Source: JAWXBT01 sp964523015 | Lineage (GTDB): Bacteria > Bdellovibrionota_C > UBA2361 > J135 | Assembly: GCA_964523015.1 (NCBI GenBank) | Contig: CAZFXN010000050.1 | Coordinates: 1 to 20,958, forward strand | Direction of reading: 5' to 3' | DNA length: 20,958 nt | Shown: positions 6,200 through 13,722 of the stretch, piece by piece | Layout: the number at the start of each line of letters is the position of its first letter | Numbering within the stretch: position 1 is the stretch's first letter | Notes under the pieces: generated by a model | What the model saw: the letters and a program-made list of their open reading frames with translations, nothing else | Told to the model about the DNA's origin: nothing | Database searches by the model: none | Program-made: the position numbers and the translations under genes

Positions 6200-8503
6200 C
6201 TATTCAAGATTATCAGCAGATGTTAACCAACCGGGCCTAAACCTAAGAGACTTTCCTTTATCTTCAGCTTTCTTTTTCGCTTTTTGTAACCGTTTTTCAA
6301 ATCCTTGTTGAGATTCTAAATACTCATCATCAATCTCTATTGAGCGATCGCTCCAGGCAGAGAACGAATTGAATTTTTCACCTCGATCCTCTAATCGCTC
6401 TACCGGCATCTCTTTAGCAAATCGGCTAACTGCTCTAAAGCCTCCGCTGCCTTGACCAAAACTTCCTCCAGAGGAGAACATTCCACGAGATTTTGTTCGA
6501 GTAAGATAGAGATGAGTCATTGCTCGGGTTATTCCAACATAGCAAAGTCGTCTCTCCTCATCGACGGTACCATCATCAATCGATCGCGAGTGAGGCAAAA
6601 GTCCCTCTTCTATTCCGGTAAGAAAAACAACTGGAAACTCTAAGCCCTTGGCTAAGTGAAGAGTCAGTAAGGAAACAAACTTAGGAGGCTCCATCGCCGT
6701 TTCTGTCGCATTTTCCGCATTTTCCATTGCCTTGATATCTTTATTTTCCTCAACCGGAAGCTCCTGGCTTGAAGAAAGGGAAACTCGATCAAGAAAATTT
6801 GAGAGTGTGATTTTTCCCGATGAGATTTTTTCTAAGCTGTCCTTGGTCGCAATATTTATTGTCGCAATATTTACTGTCTCGATATTTACTGTTTCGATAT
6901 TTACTGTCTCGATATTTACTGTTTCAATATCTTCATCAGCTTCGTTCCCCAGATCTCCAACTTCCATAGAAGCCCCGATCCCTTTTAACTCCATTAAGTT
7001 TTCAAGTCGGGATTCTGCCTCTTCGGTTTTTAAAGCCTGTAATTTTGGTCCGTATCCACTCTCCTCAATGACCGCATCAATAAGCTCTGAGAGTGTGCTC
7101 TTTTCAATTTTTTCTTTTAGTAGATCGATCAGCTCAATAAAAACTACGATTCCTTTACTGACTTTTCCCTCACTTGCTTCATTGCGGGCAGCTTTAAACA
7201 GGGATGTCCGTTCTAAAATCGCTCTTTGATATAGAGACTCAACAGCCCTAGCCCCAACCCCTCTAGTTGGCATATTAACAACCCTTAAAAAGGATTGATT
7301 ATCATCTTCATTAACCAATAATTTTAGATATGCGATTACATCTTTGATCTCTCGTCGATCATAAAATTTTAATCCGCCATAAATTCGGTATGGAATTCCC
7401 TCGTCAAGCAATGCTTCTTCAAGGGCTCGAGATTGCGCGTTTGTGCGGTAAAGGATGGCTATCTTATCGTGCTCAATCCCCTCTTTTAGTTTTGTTTTAA
7501 TCTCGGTAGCGATAAAGCGGGCCTCATCCTGCTCATCCCAAGCAACATAAGTTACAACAGGACCTCCCTCCTCTCCATTAGTCCACAATTTTTTGGGGGT
7601 TCGCCCTGCATTAACTTTAATAACGCTATTAGCAGTTTCAAGGATGTTCATAGTTGAGCGGTAATTCTGCTCAAGCTTTACAACCTTAGTGTCTTTGAAA
7701 TCTTTTTTAAATAGATCGATGTTGGCGGCATTAGCTCCTCGAAATCCATAGATCGATTGATCGTCATCACCAACAACGAATATATTTTGGTGCATTGTTG
7801 TTAGATATTTTAGAAACTCATACTGCACAGAATTTGTATCTTGAAACTCATCAACTAAGATAAATTGTAAGTAGCGACTATATAGCTGTCCTACCTCTGG
7901 AAATTCTTTAAATAGTTGAACTGCATTCACTAAGAGATCCCCAAAATCCATTGCATTAGCTCTAAGAAGGGCTCTTTGATAATGCTCAAAAACTTCAGCG
8001 ACTCGGGCTTTATCCGGTTGTTTATTGTTTGTTTGATATGCTTCCGCAGTAAGGCCAGAATTTTTCGCTTTATCTATTATCCGTCCGTAAAACTTCGGTG
8101 GGAATTTTTTATCATCAATTTTAAGTTCTGCCAGAACTGCTTTGATCGTCTTATTTTTATCATCCTCATCATAGACAACAAAATTTGGACGGTATTTTAA
8201 TTTATCTCCGTGGCGTCTTAAGATTCTTAGAGAGATCGAATGAAATGTACCTATCCAAGCTTTACTACCACCGTCTCCTAGTAGTTGACGGACTCGTGTC
8301 TTCATCTCTTGGCATGCTTTATTGGTAAAGGTTACTGCCAAGATGGAATCAGGTCTTACGCCATGATCAATAACGAGAGAGGCGATCCTTCGTGTAAGCA
8401 CACGGGTCTTACCACTACCAGCACCAGCAAAAACCATTATCGGTCCAGCTGTATGCTTTACTGCTTCTAATTGAGGAGGATTTAAATTATCTAAATGATT
8501 CAC
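6200..8503 (-). CDS. uvrD: UvrD/PcrA-type superfamily 1A DNA helicase
   Basis: This is an ATP-dependent 3'-5' DNA helicase of the UvrD/PcrA/Rep group, used in repair and in removing replication or recombination blocks. Motifs appear in order: Walker A GAGSGKT (27-33), Walker B LVDEFQDTN, GDDDQSIYGFRGAN (motif III), LEQNYRST (motif IV), TLHLAKGLEFPVVFLTG (motif V) and EERRLCYVGITRA (motif VI). The 767 residues are near the usual length. The C-terminus ends RPGWLTSADNLE and lacks the Tudor-like tail of PcrA. Residues about 527-551, in the variable part of domain 2B, are a five-residue tandem repeat (ETVNI). The start codon is GTG at 8503 (VNHLDNLNPPQ) with a poor ribosome-binding site. The choice between uvrD, pcrA and rep is uncertain. 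Confidence 0.93.
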   Translation of the reverse strand: MNHLDNLNPPQLEAVKHTAGPIMVFAGAGSGKTRVLTRRIASLVIDHGVRPDSILAVTFTNKACQEMKTRVRQLLGDGGSKAWIGTFHSISLRILRRHGDKLKYRPNFVVYDEDDKNKTIKAVLAELKIDDKKFPPKFYGRIIDKAKNSGLTAEAYQTNNKQPDKARVAEVFEHYQRALLRANAMDFGDLLVNAVQLFKEFPEVGQLYSRYLQFILVDEFQDTNSVQYEFLKYLTTMHQNIFVVGDDDQSIYGFRGANAANIDLFKKDFKDTKVVKLEQNYRSTMNILETANSVIKVNAGRTPKKLWTNGEEGGPVVTYVAWDEQDEARFIATEIKTKLKEGIEHDKIAILYRTNAQSRALEEALLDEGIPYRIYGGLKFYDRREIKDVIAYLKLLVNEDDNQSFLRVVNMPTRGVGARAVESLYQRAILERTSLFKAARNEASEGKVSKGIVVFIELIDLLKEKIEKSTLSELIDAVIEESGYGPKLQALKTEEAESRLENLMELKGIGASMEVGDLGNEADEDIETVNIETVNIETVNIETVNIATINIATKDSLEKISSGKITLSNFLDRVSLSSSQELPVEENKDIKAMENAENATETAMEPPKFVSLLTLHLAKGLEFPVVFLTGIEEGLLPHSRSIDDGTVDEERRLCYVGITRAMTHLYLTRTKSRGMFSSGGSFGQGSGGFRAVSRFAKEMPVERLEDRGEKFNSFSAWSDRSIEIDDEYLESQQGFEKRLQKAKKKAEDKGKSLRFRPGWLTSADNLE
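6850..6930. repeat. 15-bp tandem repeat inside the helicase gene
   Basis: Five near-identical 15-bp units occur at 6850, 6865, 6880, 6895 and 6910 (consensus CGATATTTACTGTYT on the plus strand), with a decayed sixth start at 6925. The array stays in frame and encodes (E/A)T(V/I)NI units in the 2B subdomain upstream of motif V. The central units differ mainly by alternating C/T, suggesting recent slippage growth. Confidence 0.95.
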
Positions 8504-8547
8504 TTGAACATAAGTATACTGCTAACGACAAAAACTCCAGCTTAGGA

Positions 8548-8742
8548 TCAACTTAGGGTTGGCCTAAGATTTGGGCTCGTATTTGATGGATTGTGAACTT
8601 TGGATCGTAAGCCATCTGGCCTTAAGTCTTTTAAGCCCTGTGAGAGGCTATTATTTTCAACCTGAATAACGTACAGAAGCCTTAGCGCGTAGCATGAAAC
8701 AAGTATCAAAGTTATAAAATCGAAAACCAGTCCTGTATCCAT
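8548..8742 (-). CDS. Possible small single-pass membrane protein (64 aa)
   Basis: The ORF begins MDTGLVFDFITLILVSCYALRLLYVIQ, which reads as one hydrophobic helix, followed by a polar tail. A good purine-rich AAAAGGGGA lies upstream of the ATG, supporting real translation. Against this, the last codons overlap a hairpin (CTTAGG/CCTAAG at 8552-8568) and the tail is low in character. It lies 44 nt upstream of the helicase start on the same strand. The family is unknown; a spurious ORF is possible. Confidence 0.4.
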   Translation of the reverse strand: MDTGLVFDFITLILVSCYALRLLYVIQVENNSLSQGLKDLRPDGLRSKVHNPSNTSPNLRPTLS

Positions 8743-9017
8743 ATCGCGTGTCCCCTTTTATTATCTTATTAGTTCTTATTTAGTTATTTGTTGCCTTTAA
8801 TGCCTTATTTACCGCTCTTTATTTCCTCATTATTTCCTCTCTAGTTTCTATATTAATTCTATATCACTTAATCTATAGAAGTTCAAGTATTTTTCTAGTG
8901 TGAAAAGATAGTGATTTTAAATAGTTGAGAAAGTACCCCATTTTACTATACCTTTCCTTATGGTTCCTTATGGTCCCTATGGATTTATATCCGTAACTTC
9001 ATAGTTCCTCTTAAATT
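8743..9017. other. AT-rich divergent intergenic region
   Basis: About 275 nt without a gene lie between the small minus-strand ORF and rlmE. The left half is full of TTATT-type runs, with TTATTTCCTC at 8819-8828 and a near copy just after it; the same ten bases open the window at 1-10. The right half holds CCTTATGG twice in tandem near 8955-8972 and the rlmE promoter candidate. Confidence 0.5.
8925..8952 (+). promoter_or_regulatory. Candidate promoter for the rlmE-mla operon
   Basis: A TTGAGA -35-like hexamer (8925-8930) is followed after 16 nt by TATACC (8947-8952). The sequence TTTTACTAT spanning the -10 also occurs at the cysteine dioxygenase promoter candidate. Transcription would begin near 8960, leaving a leader of about 58 nt. 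Confidence 0.5.
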
Positions 9018-9686
9018 ATGGCAAAGAAGAAACAATACGAGAGACAAGACCGGCTTTACAAAATGGCCAAGGAAGATGGCTATCTGTCTCGTGCTGCCTA
9101 TAAGTTGATGGAGATTAATAAACGATTTAATCTTTTTCGTCGTGGCCACAGGGTGCTCGACCTTGGTGCTTGGCCAGGCGGCTGGATGCAGGTTGTTGGT
9201 CCAATTGTTGGGCCAGCCGGTAAGGTTGTTGGAATTGATCTGACTGAGATCAAGAATCTTAAAATTCCAGCTCAGACAAAGATCATCGTGGGAGACGTAA
9301 GCGACGAGGCCGCACTAGATGAAGCCCTAAAATTCTCCTCTGCTCCCTTTGATGTTATCGTTTCCGACATGTCTCCTAAGATAACTGGCATTAGGCTAGT
9401 TGATGAGGCTGCGCTTTCGAATATCTATGATAGTGTTCTTGGCGCCTGCTACAAATGCCTAAAGCAAAATGGCAGTATGGTTTTAAAAGCTTTTAAGGGT
9501 AACGAAGCTCACCAATTTTCTTTAAAGCTTCGTCCGCTATTTAATATAGTAAAGCGATGCGAGCTTGATGCAACGCGTAAAAGTTCTAATGAGTATTATA
9601 TAGTTTGTCTTAACTTTAAGGACGGAGTGCCATGCCAATCGTCACCGGAATATCGCCGTACATTTCACGGCTCGGAAGAGGAGTAA
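9018..9686 (+). CDS. rlmE: 23S rRNA (uridine-2'-O)-methyltransferase RlmE (FtsJ/RrmJ)
   Basis: This enzyme methylates the 2'-OH of U2552 in 23S rRNA using SAM, a late step in 50S assembly. The full K-D-K-E catalytic tetrad is visible: Lys29 in SRAAYKL, Asp117 in SDMSP, Lys157 in VLKAFKG and Glu192 in SSNEYYIV. The SAM-binding motif is VLDLGAWPGGW (family DLGAAPGGW) with GIDLTEI after it. The length of 222 residues is slightly above the E. coli 209. The extra C-terminal tail (about 18 residues, ending HGSEEE) is encoded within a 55-nt overlap with mlaE. The overlap suggests translational coupling; the tail may not matter for catalysis. Confidence 0.95.
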   Translation: MAKKKQYERQDRLYKMAKEDGYLSRAAYKLMEINKRFNLFRRGHRVLDLGAWPGGWMQVVGPIVGPAGKVVGIDLTEIKNLKIPAQTKIIVGDVSDEAALDEALKFSSAPFDVIVSDMSPKITGIRLVDEAALSNIYDSVLGACYKCLKQNGSMVLKAFKGNEAHQFSLKLRPLFNIVKRCELDATRKSSNEYYIVCLNFKDGVPCQSSPEYRRTFHGSEEE

Positions 9687-10432
9687 TCGACGCGACCTCA
9701 GATTGGGGTCGTGCTTGGGTCTTTATGTTCCAAACTGTCGCCGGAATTTTTTCCCGTCCGTTTAGAGGTCGCTTGATCCTGCGTCAACTATTAGAGATCG
9801 GTTTTAATTCCTTATTAGTTATTATTCTAATCGGAGGATTTACCGGAGCAGTTTTGGCGGTTCAGGGTGAGTATACCCTTTCAAAATTTGGCGCTACTGC
9901 CTGGACTGGGCCGATGGTGGCACTAAGTTTAATTCGTGAATTGGCACCTGTATTAACAGCACTAATGGTGATTGGTCGAGCTGGCTCCGCGATTACGGCA
10001 GAGATCGGGATCATGAAGATCACTGAGCAGATAGATGCTCTACGCTCAATGGCGGTTGATCCGATCAGATACCTAATGGTGCCGCGCCTTGTTGCTGGAG
10101 TTATCGCAATGCCTCTTTTAATGTGTGTCTTTACAACAGTAGGTATTGGTGGCGGTTATTTTGTTGGCACAACATTGTTAGGTTTAGCTCCTGGATCCTT
10201 TATGGGTCAGATAATATCCAATATTGATATGGTTGATGTTAATTCTGGTTTAATTAAATCAACTGTTTTTGGATTTATATTTGGTTGGGTGTCCTGTTAC
10301 AAAGGATATACCTGCGGATTTGGAGCAGTTGGCGTTAATAAAGCGACAACTCAGGCCGTGGTAACAGCTTCTGTTTTTGTCCTTGTTGTTGACTACTTTT
10401 TAACAAGCATACTTACCACACTATTCTTTTAA
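9632..10432 (+). CDS. mlaE: MlaE-type ABC lipid transport permease
   Basis: This is the inner-membrane permease of the Mla phospholipid transport complex (MlaE/YrbE family). The 266-residue length is normal. Family features include the hydrophobic FNSLLVIILIGGFTGAVLAVQ helix, the SLIRELAPVLTALMVIGRAGSAITAEIG core motif, KITEQIDALRSMAVDPI, and FGFIFGWVSCYKGYTCGFGAVGVNKATT near the C-terminus. The start at 9632 has a GGACGGAG ribosome-binding site a few nt upstream and lies inside the rlmE gene. It is followed by mlaF after 23 nt. It pairs with MlaF and MlaD; no MlaB-like STAS protein or MlaA gene is in the window. Confidence 0.95.
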   Translation: MPIVTGISPYISRLGRGVIDATSDWGRAWVFMFQTVAGIFSRPFRGRLILRQLLEIGFNSLLVIILIGGFTGAVLAVQGEYTLSKFGATAWTGPMVALSLIRELAPVLTALMVIGRAGSAITAEIGIMKITEQIDALRSMAVDPIRYLMVPRLVAGVIAMPLLMCVFTTVGIGGGYFVGTTLLGLAPGSFMGQIISNIDMVDVNSGLIKSTVFGFIFGWVSCYKGYTCGFGAVGVNKATTQAVVTASVFVLVVDYFLTSILTTLFF

Positions 10433-10455
10433 CTCTTTTAAATATTCAGACCTAG

Positions 10456-11205
10456 ATGATCTCAATTCAAAACATTCATAAACGATTTGGAAAGCAGGTC
10501 GTCTTAGATGGGATCGATTACGAGATCACTCCTGGCGCAATTACTACTATAGTTGGTCCAAGTGGTGTTGGAAAATCTGTACTCCTGAAATTAATTCTTG
10601 GAATTCTAATTCCTGAACAAGGTGACATTCTTATTGACGGCAAAAGCATTACCCGCGCCGAAAGCGAAGCTGAGCGAAATGAGATTAGAGCAAATCTAGG
10701 TGTGCTATTTCAGTCAGCCGCTCTTTTTGATTCGCTAACCGTTTATGACAATATAATATTTCCTTTGGTTGAGAGAACTTCTCTAAGCAGAAAAGAGATC
10801 CATGAAAAAGCTTCCTTTATGCTTGAGTCGCTAAGTCTTACTGAGTACTACAAAAAGCTTCCTCAAGAGCTCTCCCTAGGAATGCGTAAAAGGGTTGGTA
10901 TGGCCCGCTCTTTGATAATGGAACCCTCAGTTCTTTTAATCGATGAGCCAAATACTGGACTCGATCCTCTTGTGGGGCAGGAGGTATATGATTTAATAAA
11001 GGAATGTCATTCAAAGTGGAAATTTACAGGGGTTGTAATCAGCCATGAGCTACCTGAGGTTTTTCAGGTGACCGACAGGATGGTTATGTTATTAAATGGA
11101 AAGATTCATCTTGAAGGAACCCCAGATGATTTTATAAACTCTTCAGATCCTGCAGTACAGCAATTTATACAAGGGAGACTCGATGGACCAATCAAAATCC
11201 AATAA
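10456..11205 (+). CDS. mlaF: MlaF-type ABC transporter ATP-binding protein
   Basis: This is the cytoplasmic ATPase driving the MlaE permease in lipid transport between the membranes. Walker A is GPSGVGKS (34-41), the Q-loop is FQS (Gln86), Walker B is LLIDEP with Asp163/Glu164, and the switch His is 197 (VISHEL). The ABC signature reads LSLGMRKRVGMARSL (139-153), with Leu where most family members have Gly (LSGGM). The last 23 nt overlap mlaD, indicating translational coupling. The length of 249 residues is close to usual, and the C-terminus ends QGRLDGPIKIQ. Confidence 0.95.
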   Translation: MISIQNIHKRFGKQVVLDGIDYEITPGAITTIVGPSGVGKSVLLKLILGILIPEQGDILIDGKSITRAESEAERNEIRANLGVLFQSAALFDSLTVYDNIIFPLVERTSLSRKEIHEKASFMLESLSLTEYYKKLPQELSLGMRKRVGMARSLIMEPSVLLIDEPNTGLDPLVGQEVYDLIKECHSKWKFTGVVISHELPEVFQVTDRMVMLLNGKIHLEGTPDDFINSSDPAVQQFIQGRLDGPIKIQ

Positions 11206-11740
11206 TGTAAAAGATGGAGCGAAAGATAAGGGGGCTGATAACAAATCTCAAAAGCTTGAGATCCCTGCTCGTACATTTTCAGTAGAATTTTTTGTTGGAA
11301 TATTCGCACTGGTTGGCGTTGCCGCAGCTGGATATCTTTCAGTAAATCTGGCCGGACTAAAGCTTGGAACTTCTGGAATGTATGAGATCACAGCGGAGTT
11401 CGACAATGTATCTGGACTAGAAGCTGGCGCGTCAGTTGAAATAGCTGGTGTTCCAATTGGTGAGGTTAAGCAGATTGTTCTAGACGATCCGATGGCAAAG
11501 GTTATAATGACGCTTAAGGATAGCATTCGAATTAAAGATGATGACATCGTCTCTATTCGTACTAAGGGGATTATAGGAGATAGATTTGTAAAGGTTTCAA
11601 GAGGAGCTTCTGACTTGTATGTTGAGCCCGGCGGAACTATTGTTGAAACTGAATCAGTTGTCGATATTGAAGATATTATTGGAAAATTCGTCCATAATTT
11701 CACCGGTCAAGATGATGACAAAGATGATTCTAAAGAATAA
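11183..11740 (+). CDS. mlaD: MlaD-type MCE-domain protein
   Basis: This is the membrane-anchored substrate-binding subunit of the Mla system. A polar, Lys/Asp-rich cytoplasmic N-terminus (1-30) precedes one transmembrane helix (about 34-55). A single MCE domain follows (about 66-142) with the family stretches YEITAEFDNVSGLEAGASVEIAGVPIGEV and IRTKGIIGDRFVKVSRG. The tail is acidic (ending DDDKDDSKE). AAGGGAG lies upstream of the ATG, which starts within mlaF. The N-terminal extension is longer than in E. coli MlaD; E. coli MlaD is likewise about 180 residues. MCE proteins form hexameric rings that contact the permease. Confidence 0.93.
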   Translation: MDQSKSNNVKDGAKDKGADNKSQKLEIPARTFSVEFFVGIFALVGVAAAGYLSVNLAGLKLGTSGMYEITAEFDNVSGLEAGASVEIAGVPIGEVKQIVLDDPMAKVIMTLKDSIRIKDDDIVSIRTKGIIGDRFVKVSRGASDLYVEPGGTIVETESVVDIEDIIGKFVHNFTGQDDDKDDSKE

Positions 11741-11752
11741 GGATTTAAGGTT

Positions 11753-12442
11753 ATGATTTCATCAAATCAATTAGTACAACTCTCTACTTCCCGAATCTTC
11801 CCATATTTATTAGCGTTTATAGTTTGGTCATTTTTTACTGTTTTTAATGCAGTTGCTGAAGAGCCTGTCAGTAAAACTACAGAGAGAAAATCACCCTTGT
11901 CATTGATCAAAAATACTATCGATCAGGTTATTCAAGTTAACAAAAGACTGAGTGGTGAAGATAATTTAGATCAGAGAAGAAAAGAACTGCGTGCTGTTAT
12001 TGCGCCTTACTTTGATTTTGATGAGATGGCCAAGCGATCATTAGGAGCTCACTGGGAGTCAATTAACGATCTAGAACGGAGAGAGTTTATAGATGTTTTT
12101 TCTGAGCTTTTAGCCAGAACTTATCTCTCTAGGATCGACCAGGTAACAACTGAGATTGTTGAATACGAGGGGGAAAGGATCACTCCTCCTAAGGCTTCAG
12201 TAAAAACAAATATTAATCATAAAGGTGATTCATTTCCGATTGAATATAAGTTCATCGACACCGATTCATCTTGGAAAGTTTACGATGTTGTAATTGAAAA
12301 TATTGGACTTGTTGCAAATTATAGAAATGAATTCGCTGGCATTATCCGTAAAGAAAAGTTCGATGGATTAATGGCTAAACTAAAAAAGAAGCTTGATGAT
12401 AAGCCCACTGCCGAGAGCGCGGAGGATAGAGATACTGCGTAG
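11753..12442 (+). CDS. mlaC: MlaC-type periplasmic phospholipid-binding protein
   Basis: This is the periplasmic lipid shuttle of the Mla system (Tol_Tol_Ttg2 family). A signal peptide is visible, with a hydrophobic core around residues 17-31 and a likely cleavage after AVA (35/36). The mature part has the family stretches VIAPYFDFDEMAKRSLGAHW, FIDVFSELLARTYLSRI and SSWKVYDVVIENIGLVANYRNEF. It starts 12 nt after mlaD with AAGG upstream. It closes the Mla block; lipid transport direction cannot be told from sequence. The C-terminal tail is Lys/Asp-rich and disordered-looking. Confidence 0.93.
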   Translation: MISSNQLVQLSTSRIFPYLLAFIVWSFFTVFNAVAEEPVSKTTERKSPLSLIKNTIDQVIQVNKRLSGEDNLDQRRKELRAVIAPYFDFDEMAKRSLGAHWESINDLERREFIDVFSELLARTYLSRIDQVTTEIVEYEGERITPPKASVKTNINHKGDSFPIEYKFIDTDSSWKVYDVVIENIGLVANYRNEFAGIIRKEKFDGLMAKLKKKLDDKPTAESAEDRDTA

Positions 12443-12477
12443 GAGTAACTATTTCGTTCCGCCTCTTATGCTCTCGG
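12411..12477. repeat. Widely spaced inverted repeat at the end of mlaC
   Basis: CCGAGAGC (12411-12418, inside the mlaC tail) is perfectly complementary to GCTCTCGG (12470-12477), with a 51-nt loop. There is no strong T-run after it, so a terminator role is uncertain; it may protect or end the mla transcript. Confidence 0.35.
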
Positions 12478-12501
12478 TCGTTTATCTATACCTCTTAACT
12501 G

Positions 12502-12532
12502 TAATCAGAAAATAGCGTTAAAATTCTGATTA
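12502..12532. promoter_or_regulatory. Palindrome overlapping the start codon of the first DUF4143 gene
   Basis: TAATCAGAA (12502-12510) and TTCTGATTA (12524-12532) form a perfect 9-bp inverted repeat with a 13-nt spacer. The right arm includes the A of the start ATG. As DNA it suits a dimeric repressor; as RNA it would hide the start codon. No ribosome-binding site is visible in this interval. Confidence 0.5.
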
Positions 12533-13713
12533 TGATTAAGAGGCCATGTAACCTATCTAAATCAAACAGTTTTTTTCTATTTGGGGCCAGGGGGGTTGGA
12601 AAAACAACCCTTATAGAAGAGCTTTATTCACCAAGCGAGGCGATATTTATCGACCTACTGGATCTCAAAACATTTGATGAGCTGCTGTTAGATAAAACTA
12701 GATTTACCGCACTAATTGATAACCCACTGAACATAAACAAAAGAGTGGTTATAGATGAAGTACAGAGATTGCCGGACCTATTAAATGTAGCTCACCAGCA
12801 GATACAAAAAAGAAAGCGACAATTTATCCTAACCGGCTCTAGCAGTAGAAAGCTAAAGCAACGTGGCTCAAACCTGCTTGCCGGACGCGCCTGGGCTTAT
12901 AATCTCTACCCATTTACAACTCAAGAAATTAAAGAAACATTTGATCTAAAAAAATGCCTAGAGCTTGGCTCCCTGCCTGATGCATATTTTGCTGAGAATG
13001 GAGACAGTGCCAAAGAATATTTATCCGCTTATGTTGGCACCTACTTACAAAAGGAGATCCAAGAGGAACGCTGGGTCAAAAAACTAGGTCCATTCAGAAA
13101 ATTTTTAGCCATCGCAGCTCAGATGAATGGAAAAATCATTAACAAGTCAGCTCTGGCAAGAGAGGTGGGTATTGATGATGTTACAGTTGCTAATTATTTT
13201 GAGATATTAGAGGACACCCTTATTGGCTTTCTGCTGCCTGCTTATCACACATCTATCAGAAAAGCCCAGCGACAAGCGCCCAAGTTTTATTTCATAGATC
13301 CGGGAATTAAGAGAGCGCTCGATCGAACACTGTCTGTCACCTTGGAGCCACAAACAACAGCTTGGGGTGAGGCTTTTGAACATTGGATCATCTTGGAATT
13401 CAAAAAAAACATCAGCTATCACAGACTTGATTGGGAACTTTCATATCTTAGAACCAAAGAAGATGTTGAGATTGACTTAATTGTCGATAGACCTGGCAGT
13501 AAAAAATTACTGCTCGAAATTAAATCAAAGAGTAAAGTTACAGAGAGCGATGTCAAGGCACTTGAAACTTTGGGGAAAGATCTGGATGGTAAAGCAGAGC
13601 GCTGGCTTCTCTCTAACGATACACTGGAGCAACGATTCGGGGGTACCAGAGCCCTTTACTGGCAAGATGCAATGAATGAATTGTTCCCTGCTTTCCCCGC
13701 TTTCCCCACTTAA
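12532..13713 (+). CDS. AAA+ ATPase with DUF4143 domain (first copy)
   Basis: This is a member of the AAA_14/DUF4143 family, common in bacteria and archaea but of unknown function. The ATPase part has Walker A GARGVGKT (18-25), Walker B VVIDE (Asp75/Glu76) and the sensor-like ILTGSSSRKLK (99-108). A winged-helix-like segment (about 205-240, INKSALAREVGIDDVTVANYFEILEDT) follows. The C-terminal region keeps a PD-(D/E)xK-like set: Asp315 in EIDLIVD and Glu329-x-Lys331 in LEIKSK. The length of 393 residues is typical, so it looks intact. The last residues are a short repeat (FPAFPAFPT) from 9-bp tandem units. It converges with the EamA gene 9 nt away. The two DUF4143 copies here are clearly different sequences. 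Confidence 0.88.
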   Translation: MIKRPCNLSKSNSFFLFGARGVGKTTLIEELYSPSEAIFIDLLDLKTFDELLLDKTRFTALIDNPLNINKRVVIDEVQRLPDLLNVAHQQIQKRKRQFILTGSSSRKLKQRGSNLLAGRAWAYNLYPFTTQEIKETFDLKKCLELGSLPDAYFAENGDSAKEYLSAYVGTYLQKEIQEERWVKKLGPFRKFLAIAAQMNGKIINKSALAREVGIDDVTVANYFEILEDTLIGFLLPAYHTSIRKAQRQAPKFYFIDPGIKRALDRTLSVTLEPQTTAWGEAFEHWIILEFKKNISYHRLDWELSYLRTKEDVEIDLIVDRPGSKKLLLEIKSKSKVTESDVKALETLGKDLDGKAERWLLSNDTLEQRFGGTRALYWQDAMNELFPAFPAFPT

Positions 13714-13722
13714 TTTCAGCCA

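Noticed and set aside
6732..7229. Plus-strand ORF of 165 codons with repeated TVSIF units
   Set aside because: It is the antisense reading of the helicase gene; the repeat comes from the 15-bp tandem units.
11248..11703. Minus-strand ORF of 151 codons
   Set aside because: It lies wholly antisense to mlaD, which has clear MCE-domain motifs.
12440..12455. Shared 12-mer AGGAGTAACTAT here and near 20301
   Set aside because: Matches of this length are expected several times by chance in a window of this size.
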